Source of the DNA: Vanilla planifolia
Lineage: Eukaryota > Streptophyta > Magnoliopsida > Asparagales > Orchidaceae
Direction of reading: 5' to 3'
Assembly (NCBI GenBank): GCA_023846275.1
Contig: JAIUJO010000148.1
Span: 688,001-752,000 of the forward strand
Length of the DNA: 64,000 nt
The notes beneath the pieces are model-generated. The model made no database searches. It saw only the letters and a program-made list of their open reading frames with translations, and had not been told where the DNA came from. The translations under genes and the position numbers were made by a program. Each line of letters opens with the position of its first letter. The stretch's first letter is position 1. Below, one piece after another: positions 48,947 to 58,598 of the stretch.

Positions 48947-51092
48947 GAGCAGAGTAGAGTCGCACAGAGTATAGTAGAGCAAAATGGAGTAGAGCATAAC
49001 AATGTAGAGTAGAGTAGAGCAGAGCAGAGCTCTGCTAAGCAAAGCAGAACATAATAAAGTAGAGCTAGGTTAGGTTAGGCTAGGCTAGCCTTAGTTTGTG
49101 CTGAGCAGAGTAGAGCAGAGTAGAGTAGAGCAAAGGAAAGCAGAGTAGAGCAGAGCAGAGTAGGGCAAAGTATGGTAGAGCAGAGCAGAGTTGAATAAGG
49201 TTAGGTTAGAGCAGAGTATAGTAGAGCTAGGTTAGGTTAGGCTAGGTTAGCCTAGGTTAGAGTAGATAGAGTAAAGTAGAGAAGAGTAGAGTATTGTAGA
49301 GTAAAGTAGAATAGAATAGAGTAGAGGATAATAGAGTTGGAAAAGGCTAGGCTAGGCTAAGCAAGGCTAGACTATAGTAGAGTAGAGCTATGTTAGGTTA
49401 GGCTAAGTTAGAGTAGAATTGAGTAGTGTAGAGTAGAGTAGAGTTAGGTTAGCCTAGGCTAAGATAGGTTAGTCTAGGTTAGAGTAGAGTAGTGTAGAGC
49501 TGAGTAGAGTAGATCAGAGTGGAGTAGAGCTAGATTAGGGTTGGCTAGGATAGGCTAGGCTGGAGTACAAAAGAGTAGAGTATAGTGGAAAAGAGTAGAG
49601 TAGAGAAGAGTTGAGAATAGCAGAGTAGAGCATAGCTAAGTTAAGCAATGCCAGCTTAAACTAGAGTAGAGTAGAGTAGGGTAGAGCTAGGTTACGCTTG
49701 GCTAGGCTAGGCGAGGCTAGAGTAGAGCTAGGTTAGGCTAAGCTAGGTTAGGTTAGGCTGGGGTAAGCTAGGCTATGTTTGGTTAGAGTAAGGTATAGTA
49801 GAGTAGAGTGGAGCTTAGTTAGGTAAGGCTAGGCTTGAGAAGAGTAGAGTACAGTAGACTAGAGGAGAGTAGAGAAGGCTAAAGCGGAGTAGAGCAAAGT
49901 AGAGTAGAGTAGAGTAAAGAAGAGCATAATAGAGAAGAGAAGAACATAGTAAAGCAGAGAAGAGTAGAGTAGAGAAGAGTAAAGTAGAGCAGAGTAGAGT
50001 AAAGCCTAGATAATGCTAGGCTAGGATTGGCAAGAGTAGAGTAGAGTAGAGTAAATTAAAAGTAGAGTATAGTAATGTCAAGCTAGGCTAGGTAAGGTTA
50101 GGCTAGGCAAGGCTAGGTCAGGTGATGTTAGGCTAAAGTAGAGTAGAGTCAAGTAGAGTAGAGCTTAGTTAGGTCAGGCTAAGCTAAAGTAGAGTAGTGT
50201 AGGGTAAAGTAGAGCAAAGTAAAGCAGAGCAGAGTAGAGTAGTGCAGAGCAGAGCATAACAATGTGGAATAGAGAGAAGAGAAGCAAAGTAGAGTAGAGC
50301 AGCAAAAAGCAAAGTAGAGTAAAGAAGAGTAGAGCTAGGTTAGTCTAAGCTAGGCTATGCTTGGCTTGGCTAGGCTAGAGTAAAGTGGAATAGAGTAGAG
50401 TAGAGTAAAGCTAGGTTAGGTTAGAATAGACTATAGTAGAGTAGAGTAGAGTGGAGTTAGGTTAGGCTAGGCTAAGCTAGGACAGTGTTGGATTTGCAAG
50501 GCTAGGCAAGAGTAGAGAAGAGTTGAGTAGATTAGAGTAGAGTAGAGCTAGGTTAGGCTAGGATAGGCTTGAGTATAGTAGAGTAGAGTAGAGTAGACTA
50601 AAGTAGAGCAGAGCATATTAGAGTGGAGCAAAGCAGAGTAGAAAAGATTAGAATAGAGTAGAGCTAGGCTAGGTCTAGTTAGGCTAAGTTAGAGTAAAGT
50701 AGAGTAGAGTAGAGAAGAGCTAGATTAGGTTAGTTAGGCTAGGCTAAGTTAGAGTAGAGTAAAATAGAATATAGTAGATCATAGTAGAGTAGAGTAGAGA
50801 AGAGTAAACTAGAGTAGAGCTAGGTTAGGCTAGGCATGGTTAGGCTAAGCTATGCTAGGATAGAGCATAGTAGAGTAGAGTATAATAGAGTAAAGTAGAG
50901 TGGAGTAGAGCCAGGTTAGGCTAGGTTAGGCTAAACTAATCTAGAGTTGAGTATAGTTGAGTAGAGTAGAATAGAGTATAATAGAGTTGAGTAGAGTGGA
51001 GAAGAGCAGAGCAGAGTAGAACGAAGCAGAGTATAGTAGAGCAGGAAAAAGAAGAGCAAAGTAGTGCAAAGAAGACTAGAGAAAATATAACA

Positions 51093-51190
51093 GATTAGGC
51101 TAAGCATGGTTAGGCTAGGTATGGTTGGGTTTGGCTAGTCATGGTTAGGCAAGGCTAGGCATGGTTAGGGGAGGCTAGGTTAGGCAAGGC
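51093..51190 (+). repeat. Long B-block with a 20-bp secondary period
   Basis: ATGGTTAGG or ATGGTTGGG occurs at 51106, 51121, 51141 and 51161, spacings of 15, 20 and 20 bp. Four B pentamers thus form a local higher-order unit marked by CATGG. A short interruption (about 51191-51206) separates it from further B units reaching about 51235. Confidence 0.8.
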
Positions 51191-52479
51191 AAGAATGGAA
51201 ATAGAGGTAGGTTTTGCTTGGCTTGGCTAGGTTAGGGTTGAGTTGAGCGGATTAGAGTAGTGTAGAGTAGAGTAGAGTTGTGTAGAGTAGAGTAGAGTAG
51301 TGTATAGAAGAGCAGAGCAGAATAGAGCGGAGCAGAATAGAGCAGTGCAGAACTAGGTTAGTCTTGGCTAGGCTAGGCATTGTCGTAGTAGAGTAGAGTA
51401 GAGCTAGGTCAGGCTAAGCTAGGCTATAGTAGAGTATAGAAGAGTTGAGTTGAGTAATGTAGAGAAGAGTAGAGTAGAGTAGAGTAGGGTAGAGAATAGA
51501 AGAGTAGAGTAGAGCAGAGCTGAGCAGAGTAGAGCAGAGTAGAGTAGAGAGAGTAGAGTTAAGCTAGATTAGGCTATGTTAGGCTAAGTAAGGCTTAACT
51601 ACAGTAGAGTAGAGCTAGGTTAGGTATGGCTAGGCTAGGCTCGATTAGAGTAGAGTAGATTAGAGAAGAGTAGAGTAGAGTAGAGCTAGGTTAGGCTATG
51701 CTAAGCTAGGTTTTGTTAGGCTAGGGTAGAGTAGAGTAGAGTAGAGCTAGATTAGGCTTGGCTTGGCTAGGCTAGGCAAGAGTATAATAGAGTATAGTAG
51801 AGTAAAATAAAGCAGAGTAGAGCAAAGTAGAGAATAATAAAGTCAAATAGAGAAAAATGGAGTATAGCAAAGTATAGTAGAGTAATGTAGAGTAGAGTTA
51901 AGTTAGGCTAGGTTAGGCTCAAGTAGAGTAGAGTATAGTATAGTTAGGTTAGTCTTGGCTAGGCTAAGCAAAGCAAGGGTAGAGTTGAGTATAATAGAGT
52001 ACAGTAGAGTAGAATAGATTAGAGTAGAGTATAGTAGAGTAAAGTAGAGCTAGGTTAGGCTTGGTAAGGCTAGGCTATGTTAGGCTAAGGTAGGCTAGGT
52101 TATGTTAGTCTAGAGTAGAGTAGATTAAGTAGAGTAGCACTCACTTAGGCTATGCTACAGTAGAGTGGAGTAGCGAAGAGTAGAGAAGACTAGAGCGACG
52201 CAAAGCAGAGCATAGAAAAGTAGAGAAGAGCTTAGCATAATGGAGTAGAGCATAGTAGAGAAGAGAAGAGTAAAGTGGAGTAGAGAAGAGCAGAGCAGAG
52301 AAGAGCAGAGCAGAGCTGGACAGAGTGGAGTAGAGTAGATCCTAAGTGAGGCTAGGCTAGGTAAGAGTAGAGTACAGTAAAGTAGGTTAAATTAAAGCAT
52401 AACCAAGCTAGGCTAGGCTAAGTAAGGTTAGGCTAGGCTAGGCTATGCTAAGCCAGCCTAGGTTAGGGTAGAGTATAAT

Positions 52480-52760
52480 AGACTAGCATAGAGCTAAGTT
52501 AGGCTTACCTAGGCTATAGTAGAATAAAATAGAGTGGAGTGGAGTAGTTTATAGTTGAGTAGAGTAAGGCTAGGCTATGTTAGGCAAGGTTAAGTTTGCA
52601 TAGTCTAAGCAATGCTATGATTAGCTAGGCTATACTAGGCTAGGATAGGTTAGGCTAGGTTAGGCTAGGCTAGGATAGGCTAGAGTAGAGCAAAGTTGAG
52701 TAGTATAAAGCTAAGTTAGGCTTAGATAGGCTAGAGTAGAATAAAATAAAGTGGAGTAGA
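52480..52760 (+). repeat. Locus 2 of a related pair about 27.2 kb apart
   Basis: AGAATAAAAT (52521), GAGTAAGGCT (52562), a long B-block (about 52566-52682), GTAGTATAAAGCTAAGT (52700) and AATAAAAT (52740) follow in the same order as at locus 1. Offsets are 27249 before the B-block and 27199 after it, so the B-blocks differ by 50 bp, which is ten pentamers. The internal two-copy period here is 219 bp against 269 bp at locus 1. Confidence 0.7.
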
Positions 52761-53629
52761 TGAAGGTTAACCTAGGCTAGGCTAGGTTAGAGAGTAGAGT
52801 AGGGCAGACTAGAATGGAGTAGAGTAGAGTAAAGAAGAGTATAGTAGAGTGGGGTAGAGTGGTGTAGTGTAGAGTATAGTATAGTATAGTTGAGTAGAGT
52901 AGGGTTGAGTTGAGCTTGGTTAGGTTAGCTCGAATAGGGTTGGCTAGGTTAGCTTAATCTTGAGAAGAGGAGAGTAGAGTAGTGTAGACTAGTGTTTAGC
53001 TAGGTTTAATTAGGCTAGGCTAGCGTAAAGTAGAGTAGAATAGAGTAAATTAGAGAAAAGCAAAGTAATGCAGAGAAGTGCAGAGTAGAGCAGAGGAGAG
53101 TGGAGTAAAGCAGAGCTAGGTTAGGCCAGGCTAGAGTAGAATAGAGTAGAGTAGAGCTAGGTTAGGTTAAGCTAGGCTAGGTTAGAGTAGAGTAGAGTAA
53201 AGTAGAATGAAGTAGAGCTAGGTTAAGCTAAGTTGAGGTAGGTTAGGCGAGGCTAGGCTAGGCTAGAGTAGAGTACAGCAGAGTAGAGTATAGTATAGTA
53301 GAATAGAGTAGAGCTAGGTTAGTCTAGGCTAGGCTAGAGTACAGTAGAAGAGGGTAGAGCAGAGCAGAGTAGATTAGAGCATAGTAAAGTCGAGCAGAGC
53401 AGAGCATTGCAAAGCAGAGCAGAGCATAGCTAAGCAGAGCAAAGAAGAGCTAGGTTAGGCTAGACTAGGCTAGGCTAGTGTAGTGTTAGGTTAGGTTATG
53501 TTAGGCTAGGCTAGGTATGGGTAGAGTATAGTAGAGTAGTTTATACACTTTTATAAGCACATTGTTAAGTTTTGTTTAATTAAAAAAATAAAACATAATT
53601 TGACCAAAATAAATACTAATTTTATTTTT

Positions 53630-53953
53630 AAAACATAATGAAAAAGAAGGATTTTTTATAAAAATTAAATACTATTTTATTCATTTTAAAATATAACTAT
53701 TTTGTGAAGTCATTATACACAACAAATTTATTAAATACACAACTTTTTATAGCCATTTTAAAAATTCATTTTAAACTATTATTTATTAATACTTTTTTCA
53801 TTCAAAATTATCTTTAAAAAAACTTAATACATTATATACAAAGTAGTATCTTAAGAGTTTTTTTGTTGATTTATACAATATATTAATTTTTTTCATAATA
53901 GATAGAAATCATGATTAAAATTAAATTTTTTTAATAAATAAACATTATGTTTT
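53630..53953. repeat. 11-bp inverted repeat pair inside the AT-rich insert
   Basis: AAAACATAATG at 53630-53640 is perfectly complementary to CATTATGTTTT at 53943-53953. A third partial copy, AAAACATAATT, lies at 53590-53600. In sequence this AT-rich an 11-bp match has limited weight, but it could form a long-loop hairpin or be a remnant of subterminal repeats. Confidence 0.4.
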
Positions 53954-54010
53954 GTTTGGGATTTTGATTAAAACCAACTTTTAAAAAATTTAAAAAATTA
54001 TCTTTAAAAG
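53804..54010 (+). repeat. 16-bp direct repeat inside the AT-rich insert
   Basis: AAAATTATCTTTAAAA occurs at about 53804-53819 and again at about 53995-54009, roughly 190 bp apart. The second copy is followed by GGTATTAG and the first by AAACTTAATAC. The match may reflect internal duplication of the insert or simply its AT-rich composition. Confidence 0.45.
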
Positions 54011-54526
54011 GTATTAGTTTTGAAATTAAATTCTTTCTTATTAAAATTCATGTCTGTGATCTAAATGATGGTTGAACATAGTAGAGTAGAGTAGAGCAAA
54101 GTAGAGCAAAGCAACATAGAGAGAGCAAGGTAGAGTGATCAAAGTAAAGTAGAGCAAAGTTGAGCAGAGCAAAGCAAAGTAGAGCATAGTAGAACAGAGC
54201 AGAGTAGAGAAGAGTAGAGTAGAGTAGAGCACAACATAGCTAGGTTAAGATAGGCTAAGCTAGCAGTAGGATAGAGCAGAGGGGAGTAGAGTAGAGTAGA
54301 GTGGAGTAGAGTAGAGTAGAGCTAGGTTAGGTTAGGCTATGCTAAGGTAGGCTAGGCAAGGCTAGGCTAGGGTAGGTTAGGCAAGGCAAGGCAAGTGTAA
54401 ATTAGAGTAGATTAGAGTAGAGTAGAGATAGATTAGGCTAGGCTAAGATAAGCTAGTTTAGAGTCGAGTGGAGAAGAGTATAGTTGAGAAAAATAGAGTA
54501 GATTTGGGTAGAGTAGAGTACAATAG

Positions 54527-54560
54527 AGAAGAGGAGAGGAGAGGAAAAGAGAGGCGAGAA
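54527..54560 (+). repeat. GAGGA purine tract
   Basis: GAGAAGAGGAGAGGAGAGG-like sequence followed by AAAAGAGAGGCGAGAAG lies in a B-free stretch of about 330 bp (54459-54788), about 450 bp to the right of the AT-rich insert. Confidence 0.8.
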
Positions 54561-57500
54561 GAGTAGAGTAGAGCAGAGTAGAGCAGAGCAAAGTAGAGCA
54601 GAGTAGTACGGAGTAGAAAAGAGCATAGTAGAGTAGAGTAGAGTATAGCAGCGAAGAGTAAAGCAAAGAAAAGTAGAGTAGATAAGAGTAGAGTTGAGCA
54701 GAGTAAAGTAGAGGAAAGCAGAGTAGAATAAAACAGAGTAGAGTAGAGCAGAGCAGAGTAGAGTAGAGCAAAGCAATATAGCATAGAGCATGGTTAGGCT
54801 AAGTTAAGCAAGGTTAGGTTAGGCTAGGCTAGGTTAGAGTAGAGCTAACTTAGGCTAGGCTAGCATAGACTAGGTTAGAGTAGAGTAGAGTATAGTAGAG
54901 TAGAGTGGAGTATAGTAGAGTAGAGTAGAATATAGTAGAGTGGAGTATAGTAGAGTCGAGTACTGTATAGTAGAGTACAGTAGAGCTAGGTTAGGCTAGG
55001 TTAAGCTTGGGTAGGATTGGCTAGGCTAGTCTAGGTTAGGTTAGGCTAGGTTAGGTTAGGCTAGGGTTTATTGGAGTAGAGTTGAGTAAAGTAGAGTAGA
55101 GTATAATGGAGGAAGATAGAGTAGAGCTAGGTTAGGTTAGGCTAGGCTAAGCTATGCTAGGGTTTCCTAGGGTATAGTAGAGTATAGTAGAGTAAAGCTT
55201 AGTTAGGCAAGGCTAAGCTAGGCTAGGTTAGGCTAGAGTAGAGTAGAGTAGTGTAGAGCATAATAGGGTAGAATAAAGCAGAGTAGAGTAGAGCAAAGTA
55301 GAGTAGAGAAGAACAGAGTAGAATAGAGATGAGCAGAGTAGAGCAGAAAAAAGTATAGCATAATAGAAATGAGTAGTGTAGAGCAGAGTAGAGCTAGGTT
55401 AGGCTAAGCTAGGCCAGGATGGGGTAGGCTAGGTAAGGTTAGAGTAGAGTAGAGTAGACTAGAGTGTAGTAGGGTAGAGTAGAGTAGAGAAGAGTATAAT
55501 AGAGAAGAGTAGAGTATTGTTGAGTAGAGGACTAGAATAGAGCAAGTTTAGGCATGCTAGGTGAGGCTAGGCTAGGATTGACTAGGCTAGGTAAGCTAGA
55601 GTAGAGTAGAGAAGAGTAGAGCTAGTTTAGGTTTGGCTAGGCTAGGCTAAAGTAGAGTGGAATTGAGTGGAGTAGGGCAGAGCAGAGCATAGCAAAGTAG
55701 AGCTTAATGCATTAGAGCTGAGTAGAACAGAGTAGAGCTTAGTTAGGCTATGCTATGCTAGGCTAGGATAGAGTAGTGTATAGCTAGGCAAGGCTAGGTT
55801 AGGTTAAAGTAGTGTGGATTAGAGTTGAGTAGAATAGAGTAGAGTGGAGTAGGGTAGAGTTGAGCTAGGTTAAGCTAAGCTGAGCTAGAGTATAGTAGAG
55901 TAGAGTAAAGTAGAGTAGAGTATAGTAGAGTAGAGAAGAGTATTGTAGAGATGAGAAGTGAAGAGTAGAGCACAAAAGAGTAGAGCATAACAAAATAGAG
56001 TAGGGTAGAGAAGAATAGAGCTGATCAGAGTAGAGTAGAGTAGAGCAATGTAGAGCAAAGCAGAGTAGAATAGAGCTAGGTTAGGTAAAGCTATTCTAAG
56101 CTAGCATAGGTTAGGAAAGGTTAGAGTAGAGTAGAGTAGAGTAGAGTAGTGCCTATAATAGTACAATAGAGTAGAGTAGAGCAAGGTTAGGCTAGGTTAG
56201 GCTAGGCAAGGCAAGGAAAGGTTAGGCTAGGCTGGAGTAAAGTTGAGTAGAGTAAAGGAGAGAAAGGTTGGGTTAGGCTAGGCTAGGCTAGAGTAGAATA
56301 GAATAGAGCAGAGCAAACTAGAGTAGAGCTGAGTTGAGCCAAGTTGAGCTGAGTATAATAGAGTAGAGCTAGGTTAAGCTAGGCAAGAGTAGAGCAGAGT
56401 AGAGTAGAGTAGAGTAGAGTAGAGTAAAGCTAGGTTAGGTAAGGCTAGGTTAGAGTAGAGTAAAGTAGGGTAGAGTAGAATAGAGTATAGAAGAGTATAG
56501 TAGAGCATAGTAGAGTATAATAGAGTTGGGTAGAGTAGAGTAGAGCTAGTTAGGCTAGGCTAGGTAAGGCTTGGTTCGGTTAGGTTTGGCTAAGCTAGGC
56601 AAGAGTATGGTAGAGTGGCAAAAAGTAGAGAATAGTAGAGAAGAGTAGAATAAAGAATAGTAAAGCTACATTAGGTTAGGCTAAGCAAGACTAGAGAAAA
56701 GTAGAGTGGAGTAAAGTGGAGTAGAGAAGGATAGAGTAGGGTAAAGAAGATTAGAGTAGAATAGAGTAGAGTGGAGTAGAGAAGAGTAGAATGGAGTAGA
56801 ATATAGTTGAGTAGAGTAGAGCAAAGTTAGGCTGGGCAAGGCTAGGCTAGAGTAGAGTAGAGCAGAGTGGAGTAGAGTAGAGCAGAGCAGACGAGGGCTG
56901 AGTAGAGTAGAGTAGATCAGAGCATAACAGAGCATAATAGTGCAGAGTAGGGCTAGGTTAAGCTAAGCAAGGCTATAGTAAGCTAGGCTTGGTTAAGTTA
57001 GGATAGTAGAGCTAGGGTAGAATAGAGTAAAATAGAGTAGAGTAGAGTAGATTACATTAAAGCTAGGTTAGGCTTCGCTAGGCTTGGTTAGAGAAAAGTA
57101 GAGTAGAGTAGAGTATTATAGAGTAGCATATAGTAGAGTAGAGCTAGGTTAAGCAAGGCTAGGCTAGGTTAGAGTAAAGTAGAGTAATGCTTAGTATGGG
57201 TAGGCTAGGCTAAGCTAGACTAAGCTAGCCTAGAGTAGAGTAGAGTATAGTAGAGTAGAGTTTCATATAGTAGAGTAGAGCTCGATTAGGCAAGGCTAGG
57301 CTAGAGTAGAGTAGAGTAGAGTAGAGCAGAGTAGAGCAAAGTAGAGCAGAGTAGAGTAGAGTAGAGAGTAGGGAAAAGTAGAGTAGAGTATAGCTGAGCA
57401 GAGTAGAGCTTGGTTATGCTAGGTTAGAGTAGAGTGGAGTTTAATAGAGTAGAGTGTAGTAAAGTAGGGAAGAGTGGAGTAGAGTGGAGCAGAGTAAAGC

Positions 57501-58009
57501 TAGGTTAGGCTAAGCTAGACTAGAGTAGAGTACAGTATAGTATAGTAGAGTAGAATAGAGTAGAGTAGAGTAGAGCAGAGTAGAGATGAGTAGAGCAGAG
57601 TAGAGCAGAGTAGAGTAGAGTAGAATAGAGTAGACCAGAGTAGAGCAAAGCAATGCAGAGCATAGTAGAGTAGAGCAAAGTAGAGGAAGGTAGAGTAAAG
57701 AAGAGAAAAGTAGAGCCGAGTAGAGTAGATTAAAGCTAGCGTAGGCTGGCTAGGCTAGGCTAGGCTAGGCAAGAGTAATGTAGAGTAGGGTGGAGGAGAG
57801 TAGAGTACAGTAAGGTTAGGCTTGGCTAAGCCAGGTTAGAGTGGAGCAGAGTCGAGTGGAGTCGAGTAGAGTAGAGTCGAGTAGGTTAGAGTAGAATAGA
57901 GTAGAGCTAGGTTTTGCTGGGCTAAGTTAGGCTCGGTTAGGCTATAGTAGAGTAAAACAAAGTAAAGTGGAGTAGAGTAGAGTAGAGTAGAGGTAAGTTA
58001 GCATAGGTT

Positions 58010-58375
58010 AGGCTAAGCTAGGCTAGAGTAGAGTAGAGTAGAGTAGAGTAAAGCAAAGAAGAGTAGAGTAGAATAGATCATAGAAGAGCAAAGTAGAGCA
58101 CTATGAGTAGAGCATAATAGAGTAGAGTAGATAAGAGTAGAGCAGAGTAGAGTAGAGCTGAGGAGAGCTAAGTTTGGCTAGGCTTAGCTTTAGTATGCTA
58201 GGATGGGCTGTGCTAGGTTAGGCGAGGCTAGGCTAGGCTAGGTTAGAGTAGAGTAATGTTAAGGAGAGTAGAGTAGAGTAGAGTAAAGTAGAGCTAAATT
58301 ACACTAGGCTAAGTTAGGCTAAGCTAGGCTAGGCTCGAGTAGAGTAGAGTAGAGTAGAGTAAAGCAAAGAATAGT
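58010..58375 (+). repeat. Possible diverged repeat of about 310 bp
   Basis: AAAGCAAAGAA preceded by five TAGAG-like units and a GGCTAAGCTAGGCT block occurs near 58050 and again near 58360. Only about 60-70 bp around this core are clearly alike. A similar block is also found near 24640-24700, so this may be a widespread array variant rather than a local duplication. Confidence 0.4.
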
Positions 58376-58580
58376 AGAATAGAGTAGAGCAGAGCAAAGT
58401 AGAGTATATTAGGATAGAGCTAGGTTAGGCTAGCCTAGGCTAAGCTAGAGTAGAGTAGAGAGAATATAGTAGAGTAAAGTAGAATAGAGTAGAACTTTGT
58501 TTGGATAGGCTAGGCTATAATGTAGAGTAGAGTAGAGTAAAGCAAAGTTGAGCATGGTTAGGCTAGGCTAGGTTAATTTA

Positions 58581-58598
58581 GGGTAGGGTAGGGTAGGG
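58581..58598 (+). repeat. (GGGTA)4 run, G-quadruplex motif
   Basis: GGG triplets at 58581, 58586, 58591 and 58596 are separated by TA, which fits the usual four-run G-quadruplex pattern with 2-nt loops on the plus strand. GGGTA is one substitution from the B unit GGCTA, so the run is a locally amplified B variant. Confidence 0.92.

Larger units (their letters stand above)
7560..53539 (+). repeat. Two-pentamer satellite array, central 46-kb segment
   Basis: The same A/B pentamer array continues for about 46 kb with unchanged polarity and no insert of ordinary sequence that I could recognise. Most B-blocks are entered through AGAGC-TAGGT-TAGGC, or the variants AGAGC-AAGGT and AGAGC-TTGGT, and are left through TAGGC-TAGAG. 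Short off-pattern patches exist, near 17350-17375, 29748-29772, 48513-48550 and 45070-45090, but each is under about 40 bp and looks like locally mutated array. Local duplications, GAGGA tracts and pure sub-runs within this segment are listed as separate entries. Nothing resembles a gene, and every minus-strand open frame here consists of the repeated Leu-Tyr-Ser-Thr-Leu pattern. Confidence 0.95.
53540..54077. other. AT-rich non-satellite insert of about 538 bp
   Basis: The array stops at GTAGAGTAGT and strongly AT-rich sequence runs to GTTGAAC at 54071-54077, after which the array resumes. No open frame of meaningful length is present; one minus-strand frame only enters its right edge from the array. 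Internal structure includes the inverted pair AAAACATAATG (53630-53640) and CATTATGTTTT (53943-53953), and a 16-bp direct repeat AAAATTATCTTTAAAA at about 53804 and 53995. I see no convincing terminal inverted repeats, LTRs, poly-A tail or target-site duplication. It could be a non-autonomous element too short or too decayed to recognise, a filler at a repaired break, or a piece of organellar or intergenic AT-rich DNA. Confidence 0.8.

Noticed and set aside
53540-54077. Promoter or origin in the AT-rich insert
   Set aside because: TATA-like words are expected by chance at this AT content, and no gene lies on either side.
54041-54232. Minus-strand open frame reaching into the AT-rich insert
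   Set aside because: Its last dozen or so residues come from the insert edge and the rest is array-encoded repeat. No sign of a real protein.
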